Counted from the stretch's first letter, positions 9,193-18,363 are shown. The stretch: 64,000 bases of DNA from Novipirellula aureliae (GCF_007860185.1 NZ_SJPY01000005.1:372001-436000), one strand, 5' to 3'. Notes: a model not told the origin generated them from the letters alone. A program made the numbers and translations.

Positions 9193-9272
9193 TGTCAAGT
9201 AAGACCCCAATGGGCTTGTCCCGTTGGTGAATCAGATCTCGCTCACCCAACGGGGCAAGCCCGTTGGGGTCG
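9193..9272. repeat. Imperfect palindrome, CCCCAATGGGCTTG type
   Basis: GACCCCAATGGGCTTGTCCC at 9211 is answered by CGGGGCAAGCCCGTTGGGGTC ending at 9272, with AGATC in the loop. A half copy lies at 9122-9160. Such GC-rich hairpins are common between planctomycete genes and may act as transcript ends or REP-like elements. No gene lies within. Confidence 0.6.
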
Positions 9273-9431
9273 ATCATGTGAAAAACACTAGGATTTAGCT
9301 AACAATCGTTCGCTCCAACGACGCAAGGTCGTTGGGGGCGGATAGTTTGATGGTGGCGATTAGCGAGAAGTGTCCAAACATCTTCGCAAATCACCGGTCC
9401 AAAGGGTCGCCGGAGTTTTTTGACCGGACGG

Positions 9432-9543
9432 GATTATTGAAAAAGTTAAATTGAAAACTGAAAAATGCAAATTGCGGATGCTGTGAGACCCCGTAAAAGA
9501 TTGATTTTGCAATTTAAAATTTACAATTTAACTTTTTCAATCG
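9432..9543. repeat. MITE-like AT-rich inverted repeat
   Basis: TTGAAAAAGTTAAATTG near 9437 is matched in inverse by CAATTTAACTTTTTCAA at 9525-9541, and the inner parts (TGCAAATTGC / TTTTGCAATT) also pair. The whole is about 110 bp, far more A/T-rich than its surroundings and has no reading frame, as expected for a miniature transposable element. Confidence 0.5.
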
Positions 9544-9817
9544 GCTACTGCTGCAAATGGTTTCACTGTGTTGCCGTGTGCATCCCAGACTCTCTAAATG
9601 TCCCGGTCGCATTGATTTTCATCAGCCCAGCGTTTGGCCTTACTTCCGTCGTTTCCACCTGAATGGCCCACACAGAACTGGGCTTCATCGACATACTACG
9701 CACTGCTGGATTTGGCACTCAGCACTCGAAGGTGCTTGGAAGGTGCTGGTCAGTATTTGCAACTCCGCTAAACTGTCTGAGTTCTATTTGACGAGACCAG
9801 CCACGGAAGCCAACACG

Positions 9818-10432
9818 ATGCGTTTTGAATGCAACTCGACCTTTTATCCGAAACCGACCGACCTGACTCATTATTTCCGCAGCAGCGAGATTGACGTTTG
9901 GTGCCATACCGCCGGTGATGAGCCGACTGTCGCAGCTCGATTGGCTGTCGACTACTTCGACATCGCCCGTGCCGTTGGCGATGGTCAGAGCATCCTACAC
10001 GTTTGTGACGCCGTGTCAGCGACCTGGATGCAAATCTATGAAACCACCATCGAGCCGGACATCAACTTCCTTGGGATTCGCGAGGACTTCGGTTTCGACG
10101 ATCCCGTCAACGGCTTGGTCTTTATCCATGGGGCTGTGTTTCATCCAGACCTCAACTCATGGAGGACATTTATTCTCGATTCCGTCTGCCACATGTTTCC
10201 CGAGGACACTGCCACGGTGATGTCGAAGGACACGACGAATCTGGAGCCGAAAGAATTAGCGAGCCTTGGATTTCGCAAAGTCGCTGGGTCCGAACTCTTA
10301 TTCCGTCCAAACATGCTTCTAAACACCTATTCGGCATTAAACGACAATCGAGATCCGGAAGAGCTAATCGTAGCCGAGGATGCTCAAGAGTACGTCAACC
10401 AACAGTGGTCCGAGTTTGATGGCACGAGTTGA
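9818..10432 (+). CDS. Conserved protein of unknown function (possible acetyltransferase relative)
   Basis: 204 residues starting MRFECNSTFYPKPTDLTHYF; the ATG at 9818 is preceded by GGAAG. The segment PKELASLGFRKVAGSELLFR is reminiscent of the end of GNAT acetyltransferases, but the acetyl-CoA loop (Q/RxxGxG/A) was not found, so the fold is uncertain. It is acidic overall and probably cytosolic. In-frame codons upstream of 9818 are poorly protein-like. It stands alone, 570 bp before the intI 3' end, and resembles single-gene integron cassettes in size and isolation. That last point is inference. Confidence 0.6.
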   Translation: MRFECNSTFYPKPTDLTHYFRSSEIDVWCHTAGDEPTVAARLAVDYFDIARAVGDGQSILHVCDAVSATWMQIYETTIEPDINFLGIREDFGFDDPVNGLVFIHGAVFHPDLNSWRTFILDSVCHMFPEDTATVMSKDTTNLEPKELASLGFRKVAGSELLFRPNMLLNTYSALNDNRDPEELIVAEDAQEYVNQQWSEFDGTS

Positions 10433-11002
10433 TCGCACGAATTGATCGCACATTAGCGATTAATAATGATCGAAAGATCTCAATTGGCAACGACTTCAAC
10501 TGGACGGGGGGGTGAACCGTGGGACGTGGCTGCATGCTCTGTGGCCGCTGGCGGCCAAGTGAACAATTTGGTGGTCGCCGCGCTAAGTCGAGGATCGGTC
10601 GCAAGTGCAGACGAATGCCCAAGATCGACTAGCAGCGGTTGCTACGGTTCGGTGAGCTCCGCGGGTTCCTGGAGTAAATACATTGAATCCGTTTTTTCTC
10701 ATTTGGCAACGCAGCGCAAATGTTCTTAGTTGCATTCCTACCGCCCGCGTCATAACATGAACTTATCGGGAACACGATTCCACTCAACTCGCCGGAGCTG
10801 ACAGGCTGCTGCTGTCACCCAAGAGCACGAAGTGCAGGCAGACGTTGCCATTTTTACCTGTGGTAATCGACTTTTGATCGCTGCTGATTCAGCTTGGAAA
10901 GCTAAGTAATGGACAGGGCTGGTCACGGCCAATTCTGGCCGGTGCCGGGCGCCGACGTGAACGCGACTCGGCACTCTAGACTTCATTTCAGTCTTCTAAC
11001 GT
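10433..11002. other. Gene-free stretch between the unknown gene and intI
   Basis: Short readings occur in all frames but none shows a start, ribosome site and protein-like composition together. No convincing attC hairpin or RNA gene was seen. Confidence 0.35.
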
Positions 11003-12358
11003 TCAATCCTCTAGAGTATCCATCGGACTCTTAATGCTTTTGCCAAGCACTTGACTGGTATGCACGTAGCCCATCGTCGTTTCAACATCCTTGTGCCCCA
11101 TCAACTTTTGGATCGTCTGAATGTCCGTCCCCGATTCGACAAGGTGCGTCGCGAAACTGTGACGCAGTGAATGAGGCACACCGTTTTTTGGAATCTCCGA
11201 CAATCTTAGCGCCGTCTTAAAAGCATTGGCAAATTGTTGCTCCGCAATGTGATGTCGCCACAATTGACCACTCCGCTTATCACGAGATCGCTGATTTGAT
11301 GGAAACACCCACTTCCAAGCAAGCTCCTTGCAAGCATTGGGATACTTCTTCGCCAATGCATAAGGCAGATAAACCTGCTCAAAACCCTCGTCGACGTCAA
11401 TACGATGAAATCGGGCGGCGACCTCAATCTGGCGTTTTAAGCCATCCTTGGCACGTTCGGGCAGGAAGGTAATTCGATCCTTCGCTCCCTTGCCGTCTCG
11501 CACCACAATATGCCCCTCGTCGAAACAGACATCCTTAATCCGTAATCGCCGACACTCCTTGTGCCGCAACCCAGCACCGTAGATCAACAAAAACATCAGC
11601 CGGTGCATACCAACAAAATGAACCAGCAAGCGTTCGATCTCTCCGCGACTAAACCATACCGGGATCGACTCGCTCTGCCTCGCACGCACCGCGTTTAAGA
11701 AGCCAAGTTGCTTGCCAAGTATGCAGTGATAAAAGAATATGAGTCCCGACTGTGCCTGTGTCTGAGTGCTCGCCGAAACGTTCCCTTCGACCGCCAACGA
11801 AGTCAAGAAAGTTCCAATATCCTTCTCGTCAAATTGGTCCAACTTCGTCGAACCGACGTGGCCACTAAACCGCTTCACCCAACGAACGTAGGCCTTCTCA
11901 GTCGCCATCGCGTAATGCAGTACCCGCATTTCGCCGCGCATGGTCTGAATGAACGCCGGTTCGCCGCGATTGATATTACCCCGTAATTTCGCCAATTCCT
12001 CCGCCGTCGGAGGTGCTTCGAGGTCAATGTTCCGTTCTTGCCGTCCCAACTGAGCCAGTGTCATCACGATGGACGACAAATCCGGCTCGCTGCGATGCAA
12101 AACCAAATTACGATAGCATTCCACTGCACGCACCGCCTGATATCGCTGCCAAGCAGGAGCACCGTTGGCCAGCAAAGATCTCGAGAATTTTAGAACCGAA
12201 TCCTTGTTCACGGGCAAGTCATCCACCATGCCATTGCGAACGCCCATCGCATACCGCCTCAGCCAGCGTGGGAACCAAACCTGATCGTTCTCCCCCAGTC
12301 GGTCCCCCAAAACCTCGCGTTCAAACTGAGCTATACTCATGACGACACAATCCTTCAA
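11003..12358 (-). CDS. intI: Integron-type tyrosine integrase (IntI family)
   Basis: 451 residues. The C-terminal catalytic domain has the tyrosine-recombinase set: Arg in GAGLRHKECRRLRI, Lys in GKGAKD, HSLRHSFATHL, GHKDVETTMGYVHT with the nucleophile Tyr. Between boxes it carries the insertion specific to integron integrases (LPYALAKKYPNACKELAWKW, then VFPSNQRSRDKRSG and RHH), and it ends GKSIKSPMDTLED like IntI proteins (SPLD). An N-terminal extension of about 120 residues precedes the SAM-like core-binding domain. Known members capture and excise gene cassettes at attC and attI sites. Repeats next to its 5' end and attC-like hairpins further on support an integron. The Met of MSIAQFERE is an alternative start. 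Confidence 0.9.
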   Translation of the reverse strand: MKDCVVMSIAQFEREVLGDRLGENDQVWFPRWLRRYAMGVRNGMVDDLPVNKDSVLKFSRSLLANGAPAWQRYQAVRAVECYRNLVLHRSEPDLSSIVMTLAQLGRQERNIDLEAPPTAEELAKLRGNINRGEPAFIQTMRGEMRVLHYAMATEKAYVRWVKRFSGHVGSTKLDQFDEKDIGTFLTSLAVEGNVSASTQTQAQSGLIFFYHCILGKQLGFLNAVRARQSESIPVWFSRGEIERLLVHFVGMHRLMFLLIYGAGLRHKECRRLRIKDVCFDEGHIVVRDGKGAKDRITFLPERAKDGLKRQIEVAARFHRIDVDEGFEQVYLPYALAKKYPNACKELAWKWVFPSNQRSRDKRSGQLWRHHIAEQQFANAFKTALRLSEIPKNGVPHSLRHSFATHLVESGTDIQTIQKLMGHKDVETTMGYVHTSQVLGKSIKSPMDTLED

Positions 12359-12412
12359 AAAGCGAAAATAGTCACCAGCTGAACACCTGATTCCCCCTTT
12401 TTATCCAGTCAC

Positions 12413-12622
12413 GGGATATTAGTCAAACGACGTGACTGACAGGGGGATAATAGTCAAACAGCTTGACTGACAGGGGTATAAGAGCACGATTCCCCTATTA
12501 TCCCCCCGCACATCACGGGATATTAGCCAAACAACTTGACTGACAGGGGGATATTGGTAAAATAACTTGTCTAGTAGGGGGATAAGAGTATGATTTCCCC
12601 AATATCCCTTAACTATCAAGGG
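12413..12622. repeat. 105-bp tandem repeat made of paired 32-bp sub-repeats next to intI
   Basis: Two consecutive 105-bp units (starting 12413 and 12518). Each has two sub-repeats of the type GGATATTAGTCAAAC followed by TTGACTGACAGGGGG, then a spacer TAAGAGYAYGATTYCCC. A partial third unit starts near 12620. The sub-repeats start at 12413, 12445, 12518 and 12550. It begins about 55 bp upstream of the intI start, where an attI site or integrase-binding repeats would be expected. It is also iteron-like in design. Which role applies is not decided by the sequence. Confidence 0.85.
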
Positions 12623-12834
12623 ATAACTTAGTAGTTCTGCTGACACACGTTGCTCGCCGATACCACCGCAGCACGTGTCGCCTCTAAAACCGTATCGAAC
12701 GACTCGTGAGACTGTTTCGGCAGTACGCGGTTAGCTGTCCACGCCATACCGTGATACAACCCGGAGTTGAACTCGATCACTATAACACCTACCCGCATAG
12801 GTAACTGCACGATCTCTGAAAAAAAAGGACGACG

Positions 12835-13080
12835 ATGCTCAATACGCATTTTGATGTACCTTCTAAACCTGTTAAATGGGACGGACAACTCTACACAATT
12901 CTCGACTGGGGTATCTCCAACGACCAAGCCTATGTAACCGTGGAACCTAACAACGATGCTTTCATCAAAGCTGTGGCTCAACTAATACAAGACGAAAAAG
13001 GTGAAACACCCGGGACGTATCTGGATTTCCATAAGCCTTACACGTGGTTTGCCAACGACCCTAAACAAGGTGAGCCGTAA
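12835..13080 (+). CDS. Small hypothetical cassette-like protein
   Basis: 81 residues, MLNTHFDVPSKPVKWDGQLY ... KPYTWFANDP, acidic and soluble. AAAGGACG a few bases before the ATG is a good ribosome site and decides this frame over an overlapping minus-strand reading. It is the first gene beyond the intI-adjacent repeats, the position of the first cassette in an integron. No family was recognised. Confidence 0.6.
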   Translation: MLNTHFDVPSKPVKWDGQLYTILDWGISNDQAYVTVEPNNDAFIKAVAQLIQDEKGETPGTYLDFHKPYTWFANDPKQGEP

Positions 13081-13202
13081 AAAGCAGAACCAATCGATCA
13101 ACCGCAGTCGGCCACGGCCGTTTACTCTGTGGTCAGCGTTAATCTGGCCGACGCGGTTATCGTTAACGTTCGCCGACTGAATCCCGGCACCTGGCCACGT
13201 GT

Positions 13203-13421
13203 ATGAGCGAAGAATCCGCCGACGAGCAAACATCCGTGCAGAGACCGCAGTTTTCGCTCCGCACGCTGTTCAAGATCACGACATACTCCGCAGTCCTTAT
13301 CTACATCGTCTGGAACTCATGGGATCATTTGGGATTAACTTTGATCGTATTCATCCTAATGTCTCCATTCATCTTCTTTGCCGAGATCATTGACTTGGTG
13401 CTGGGCGTAAAGAAGCGATGA
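13203..13421 (+). CDS. Small two-helix membrane protein
   Basis: 72 residues. An acidic N-terminus leads to RPQFSLRTLFKITTYSAVLI, a phrase repeatedly seen at the start of planctomycete membrane proteins, and a second helix GLTLIVFILMSPFIFFAEII, ending in basic residues (VKKR). It is probably an inner-membrane protein of unknown role. It is solitary and flanked by hairpin-rich DNA, consistent with a cassette. Confidence 0.65.
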   Translation: MSEESADEQTSVQRPQFSLRTLFKITTYSAVLIYIVWNSWDHLGLTLIVFILMSPFIFFAEIIDLVLGVKKR

Positions 13422-13544
13422 CATGGTCGACGCTGCATTCGGATTCCTGTCGCGTTGTCACCCGCGGCATCCTATAATGAAATCACATGCGGCCTTGTTG
13501 CCGAACCGACTGCAACTCACGTCTTCTCCCGCGGCGACTGTCAT

Positions 13545-13580
13545 AAAGCGGCGAACCATGGGTTGCAACGGAGACATCTG
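13545..13580. other. Half of an attC-like element
   Basis: GCGGCGAACCATGGGTTGCAACGGAG resembles the left side of the hairpin at 45059-45140 (CGAACCATCGCATGCACACG). A matching right arm could not be found, so it may be a truncated cassette end. Confidence 0.3.
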
Positions 13581-13859
13581 AGGCACGTTGTCTAGGGCGG
13601 TTCTAGCGCGTGATGGATTTTTTTTGACATTTTATGCACCGATAAAGTGGTGGTTTCTAACAGGTTTTCAACAGCGTTTGATGGTGTCATTGAGATTGTA
13701 GTAGAATTCATGAGGCTTCTTTCGCATGTATTGTCGAACCACGATGTCCAAATTGTTGGTTACGACCATTAACACCAAGTGAGCGAATCCTCGTGATTCA
13801 GCTCGTTTATTACACCGAGAGAAGCCATTTTCATTTAAAAATCCAATCAGTCCACCTAA

Positions 13860-13935
13860 GAGTATGTGCACCGGAGTGGCGGTGGTTAGGTTTTTCGTTT
13901 GCTTGCAAGTCTTTCGCCGCCACCCGGTGATGTCT
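13860..13935. other. attC-like hairpin 1
   Basis: The left arm CACCGGAGTGGCGG (13869-13882) pairs with the right arm CCGCCACCCGGTG (13917-13929) apart from one extra-helical A. The arms are separated by a 34-nt unpaired AT-rich centre. Imperfect arms with an extra-helical base are the hallmark of integron attC sites, and the same arm design recurs at 45059-45140. Canonical RYYYAAC/GTTRRRY ends are not obvious by eye. Confidence 0.5.
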
Positions 13936-14280
13936 ACCGTTGAACTTAATCGAATCACTCTGGTTCAGGTCGTTGTCTCTATTGCTGGGGTGACTGCCCG
14001 CATCCCTGCGGGAAGAGGGTTGGCGTCCATGCCAACCAAGAACGGGATCGATGAGCTTCGCTCGCTGTTTTTTTGAAGGCATGCGATACACGCTGCGCTG
14101 GCTCGGTTCTCGTGATCGTCAGAACGAAATTGCTGGCTTGTTTTGCGAGCCAAAAGGGGTACAGCCACACTGTCAGAATCCTGACCACATGTTGCTCGGG
14201 AACTATTTTGTTCGTTTGACGGTTAAAACGATTAAATGACTTGCGCCGGTTACAGTTACGACCTTTACTTGAGTACTTAA

Positions 14281-14311
14281 CGCGATCAAAAACGTCTTTG
14301 ATCGCGGTTTT
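14281..14311. terminator. Rho-independent-type hairpin before the recombinase fragment
   Basis: CGCGATCAAA (14281-14290) pairs perfectly with TTTGATCGCG (14297-14306) around a 6-nt loop and is followed by GTTTTT. Outer bases (CTTGAGTACTTAA ... AATCACTCAAG) extend the symmetry. It could terminate upstream plus-strand transcription or be an inverted-repeat end of the inserted recombinase segment. Confidence 0.55.
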
Positions 14312-14341
14312 TAATCACTCAAGTTTGGATTGTTTACCACG

Positions 14342-15142
14342 ATGACCCCCTACCGAAAACGTCTTTGTCCGCTCACCAAGCGACTCGCAGAAGATATGAA
14401 GATTCGCAACATGGCGGATCGAACCATCGACGCTTACACCTACCACGCCGCCAAGTTCGCCGACTTTATTAAAAAACCGCTCGACCGGGTAACCCCGGAA
14501 GACGTTCGATCCTTCCAGCTTTACCTAATTGAAACCAGAAAGCTGGCCTATAGTAGCTTCAATCAAGCGGTTTGCGCGTTACGATTTCTCTACACCCATT
14601 CGATCCGTGTCCCTTGGCCGGTTACCATGGTGCCGTTTGGGAAACGACCTAAGACGCTACCGGTGGTCCTCGGCCGACAAGAAGTCGACGAGCTACTGCG
14701 ATGCACAAAGAATCTCAAACAACGAACCTTCATCACGACCCTCTATGCGACCGGGATGAGGTTCTCCGAAGCAGCCAACTTGAGGATCGAGGACATCGAT
14801 TCGAAGCGGATGCAGATCCACATTACCCACGGCAAGGGAGCCAAACAACGACAAGTTCCGCTCTCGCCAAGGTTGCTCAAAGAGTTGCGAGAGTACTGGA
14901 TACAGTACAAGCCGCCGTCGCTTCTATTTCCCGGCAAGAAACCGGGGTCGACCTTCACGCCGAAAATGGTCTACGCCGAGAGTGACTACAAGGAACTGTG
15001 TGAGTACTTAGACCGCGAGTATGGTATTGGCTATGAGGACTGGTATGCGGAAAGTGCGGTAGAAAGTGCAATGAAGAGTCCACCAGAGCCCCTGCTGAGC
15101 AGTTGTACTTTGCGGGACTGTGTCCGAGCACCGACTTTGTGA
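14342..15142 (+). pseudogene. Tyrosine recombinase, truncated before the catalytic C-terminus
   Basis: Residues from MTPYRKRLCPLTKRLAEDMK to about 14960 are a site-specific recombinase of the kind often paired with IS91-type transposases. They include a core-binding domain and the first catalytic block ATGMRFSEAANLRIEDID (Arg) with HGKGAKQRQVPL. After LLFPGKKPGST the frame drifts into unrelated sequence (VYAESDYKELCEYLDREYGI) and ends. The HxxR, H/W and nucleophile Tyr boxes are therefore missing and the enzyme cannot be active. Confidence 0.8.
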
Positions 15143-15194
15143 TAGACTCACTCTAAGCGGATTGCCGACGTAAGCGATCACGCGACAAAGTGCA

Positions 15195-15278
15195 ACGCAC
15201 ATTCTATCCGTGGACCAGGCGAAACAAGTCAACCATTGATCAAGACCTTTCCACGCCTGGTCCCCGGATAGAATGCAA
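15195..15278. other. attC-like / MITE-like long hairpin
   Basis: The left arm from 15197 (ATTCTATCCGTGGACCAGGCG) and the right arm 15254-15276 (CGCCTGGTCCCCGGATAGAAT) pair over about 21 bp with one mismatch and a 2-nt bulge around a 32-nt centre. It lies 40 bp before the next small gene, the place of an attC ending the preceding cassette. Alternatively it is a small non-autonomous element. Confidence 0.5.
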
Positions 15279-15318
15279 TTCGCTATCGACTGATGCATTT
15301 CTAACCGGCCTGTGATTC

Positions 15319-15831
15319 ATGACCAAACCCGCCGATCTATACCGAAACGCTTGCCGTAGATACCATCGTATAGTCGCTAATTTCCTTGCGGTTGAGGCTT
15401 GGCGGCGAGGGTACGATGGCGTCCGTATTCGTGATCACGAATTTAAGCGAATGTTTGACGTTGACGCCCTGAAAGACGTTCGCTTGAAATGGTTTCGGGA
15501 AGACGTTGCTGACTGGTTTCCGATTTGGAATAATGAGCGGTCCTACACTTATAATGGACTCACGATTCGACTAATGCGTAACGTCAAATCCCACGATGGT
15601 GAACCTTACGATCTTGATGCTCTTCCGGTGCTAAACGTGAACCGTGACTTGATCCCAAACTACAAAGAGTCGACCTTTATTGTCCGGTTACAACACTATG
15701 CGTGTGGACTCGATGACGAGGTGCTAACCGTTGTATCAGAGGCGACGAAGTCCGTGCCCGCATCAAAGAAGACAGCCAAGAAGTCTGTTACCAAGAAGTC
15801 AGCTGCCCTAAAGAGAAAGAAGAATCAATAA
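15319..15831 (+). CDS. Hypothetical cassette-like protein with Lys-rich tail
   Basis: 170 residues. A compact Arg/Trp/Tyr-rich body (MTKPADLYRNACRRYHRIVA ... VADWFPIWNNERSYTYNGLT) is followed by a low-complexity basic tail, KKTAKKSVTKKSAALKRKKN, of the kind found in DNA-associated proteins. No catalytic motif or family was recognised. It is flanked upstream by the long hairpin at 15195-15278 and downstream by about 130 bp without genes, which is again cassette-like. Confidence 0.6.
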   Translation: MTKPADLYRNACRRYHRIVANFLAVEAWRRGYDGVRIRDHEFKRMFDVDALKDVRLKWFREDVADWFPIWNNERSYTYNGLTIRLMRNVKSHDGEPYDLDALPVLNVNRDLIPNYKESTFIVRLQHYACGLDDEVLTVVSEATKSVPASKKTAKKSVTKKSAALKRKKNQ

Positions 15832-15964
15832 CAACCGGGCGAATAACCATGCCGACGAAGTAAAGTTGGCTAGTTAAGCCAAATGGGTCAAGACATATTG
15901 GCCCACTAATGCTAATGTCTGTAATTAAAATTTTTTCGTTTTTGATTGATGCTCTGAGTCTCAA

Positions 15965-16105
15965 GTGCAACACGGTAATTGCCCAAATTGCGGTGCGAGG
16001 TTTCGCTACGAAGAACGCCCTATTGCGCAGAAAGCATCTTGCAAGAAGTGCAGAGCATCTGTGCGACTACCGTCTGCAACGAAAGAGGCTCTAAGAATTA
16101 AATGA
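15965..16105 (+). CDS. Small zinc-ribbon protein (GTG start)
   Basis: 46 residues from a GTG at 15965. CPNCGARFRYEERP and, 16 residues on, CKKC form a complete four-Cys zinc ribbon similar to those at the N-terminus of planctomycete GYF/DUF4282 membrane proteins. The stop overlaps the next ATG (ATGA at 16102), so the two were translationally coupled or were once one protein. It is too short to assign more than metal binding. Confidence 0.45.
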   Translation: MQHGNCPNCGARFRYEERPIAQKASCKKCRASVRLPSATKEALRIK

Positions 16106-16756
16106 GTAATCCAAACTCAACGTGGTGAGACTCACGGGCCATTCGAATTGACACGCTTGCGGAGCTCGCAGGATCCGGACGCTTTGTCTCTACTGACCTA
16201 GTCTGGCATAGCATTGAGGGTCCAGTTGCTTCAAGGCAAGCGATTGCTGATCCGAAGCTATGCTCACTTTTTGTTGACACGGCCCTGGATGAACGTCTAT
16301 CGAAGCCAGCTGTCGGTCCGTCCAGAACGGATGCTAACACTCAACCGACGTCTTGGTCGATTCTCGGCCTAAAGCCGTCAACTTGGATCGCTATTGGAAT
16401 GGTCTTTACAACCCTGTTTTTTACCTGTCGCGATGTTCACCCTGTTTACGATGTCTATAACGGCATATGCAGCAAAAAATGCCGAAAGTGACTCTAAGTC
16501 AGAAGAGTTGTTTGCCGGTTTGTTTTGGCTGGTTACGTACTTTCACTTCGCTGACACCGTTTGGATTCCATCGTGGGGACGTGGACGCGATTTCGTTGAC
16601 CGAATTGGAATTGCAATCAAGGGTGTTGGTTTTGCGATGATCTCCGTGTGCACGATACTTTCTCCCTCGATTGGTTCGGTCGTGCTTGGGATCATGGGTT
16701 TGATTGTGCTCATGTTTGGACGCATACTTTGGGAATTGCTGCTCATTGACGGCTAA
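16102..16756 (+). pseudogene. GYF-type membrane protein broken by a stop and a frameshift
   Basis: MSNPNSTW is followed by TGA, then the same frame continues RIDTLAELAGSGRFVSTDLV, a GYF_2/DUF4339-like domain. After WIAIGMVFTTLFFT the coding frame shifts: another frame carries AGLFWLVTYFHFADTVWIPS and two further membrane helices (VLGIMGLIVLMFGRILWELL, DUF4282-like) to the stop at 16754-16756. One nonsense change (TGG to TGA is the simplest) and one indel explain the break. The membrane half alone (ATG near 16433) might still be translated. Confidence 0.6.
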
Positions 16757-17169
16757 TCCACACGGACATCTTCAACGCCGACAAGAAAGCCGCCATCTCG
16801 GACGCCTACCCCACCGACCGCCACGTCTACGACTATGTCATCACCGACAGCAAAACCGAGCGTAAGTTCGTCGAAACACTCGACAAGTCCACCGAAGTCT
16901 GTGTCTACGCAAAACTCCCCAAGGCTTTTTCGATCCCAACCCCCGTGGGCAACTACAACCCCGACTGGGCGATCGCCTTCAACCAAGGCACAGTCAAACA
17001 CGTCTTCTTCGTCGCCGAGACCAAAGGCAGCATGAGTTCGCTGGAACTCAAAAAGATCGAAGCCGCCAAAATCGACTGCGCCCGCAAGTTCTTCGCCAGA
17101 ATCACCAGTGACAACGTCAAATACGACGTCGTCGACAGCTACGAAAGGCTGATGGAGTTAGTGCAGTAG
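16756..17169 (+). pseudogene. Type III restriction enzyme (Res) C-terminal nuclease fragment
   Basis: The frame reads [20 protein letters not shown] ... [20 protein letters not shown], then [16 protein letters not shown] ... [19 protein letters not shown] to the stop. This is the end of type III Res subunits. PDWAI and ETKG form the PD-(D/E)xK nuclease core. The helicase part and any Mod subunit are absent, and the fragment begins exactly at the stop of the preceding gene, so a deletion joined the two. It has no start codon or ribosome site. Confidence 0.8.
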
Positions 17170-18363
17170 TTTTTGCGGGATTAGGTACCCAGACAGATGG
17201 GATTCCAACCTTACTTAGCCATTGGTAAACCCCGTTGCATCACCGTGATGCCGAAGCAATCTTGATTCGGCTGCCGAATCGTCGATTTACCGACCTAAAT
17301 TTGAAGTGAACCGTAATCAGCCCAAATATGTCCGCCGAACGCATCGACACTGGTGGAACCTAGTTCACAAGTTATTGCGCGCCGGTCGCCGACGGCTCCC
17401 AAACTCTGATCACTCGACCCACCGAAGCGATAACAACAAAACTATGCGTTTTTCCAATGTTTGAGAGCCTCTGCAAAGCTTTAGATGCATTCGGCGTAAG
17501 CGGAAATGGCGTCTAAAGACATTTTTAGTCGGTCGCCCCCAGTCACCCCCTTACCCGTATACAGTTAACCCAGCCAAGTCCTCCATTTTGGGCGAGTTTT
17601 CCGGTTCCAAGAATTTTGGCCCCCCATTCAGCTGGCGACGTTATCGGCTGTGACGCGCGCATTACCAAATCTAGAGCTGTCGCAGGTAAAAAGTCGCAGA
17701 TCAGGCAGTGTTTTTTTTGCAGCAAATATTTCGAAAAACCCGCTAATTCCGCCAAATCAGCAGTTCCACTCCAAAACAGGTGAAAGGAATGACACTATTT
17801 TATCCCGGTATTTCGGGTCATATATCGCACAGAAGGGAAAACGTGTGGAAAGTGTAAAGGTCCAAAAGAGCTCGCGTGCGAGGAGATGCAAAAATGTTTG
17901 GAAGGCACTCGCGACATCATCGTCGAAAGTAGCTAACGACACCGCATAATGAATTCAAATAAACGCACTCATTGATACGGCCGGTTGATGTGTAGACGCA
18001 CTGTACGCGAAACGAGCATTGCGAATCGTTGGGTAGGCAATTTTGTAGGGCATCGCAACAGCGAGAAATCGCCAATTTGCAGGGCATACTGCCGAATTGC
18101 ATGTCAAGGTGTTGCCTCATTTGCTGGCCCCAATGTAATACCTGTCACCTCTACCGGCAGGGCTGTTGCATATGATGCAGCAGTTCCTGCATCTGCCCTG
18201 TAGTCAGATGCTGCCGCATGCACTCGGCAAACATAGCTGCCGGTTGTGGGGTATATTCAGGGGTAAGTTCAGGCTGCTGCGCAGAAACACTGTGTTTTGC
18301 CGTGTCGGTCGAGTCCTGTCGGGGGAGCTGAATTTAAAAAAGCGAAAACGCTCGCGAACCGGT
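17170..18363. other. Gene-poor stretch
   Basis: About 1.2 kb with only short, non-protein-like readings on both strands. It separates the integron-like area from the prophage. Confidence 0.4.

Noticed and set aside
12628-12981. Minus-strand frame of 117 codons overlapping the 12835-13080 gene
   Set aside because: No ribosome site, and it crosses the repeat border. The plus-strand alternative has a clear ribosome site and better composition.
18295-18335. Possible tRNA 3' end (GTCGAGTCC ... CGGGGGAG) as a prophage attachment site
   Set aside because: The T-stem does not pair properly and no matching copy was found at the other prophage end.
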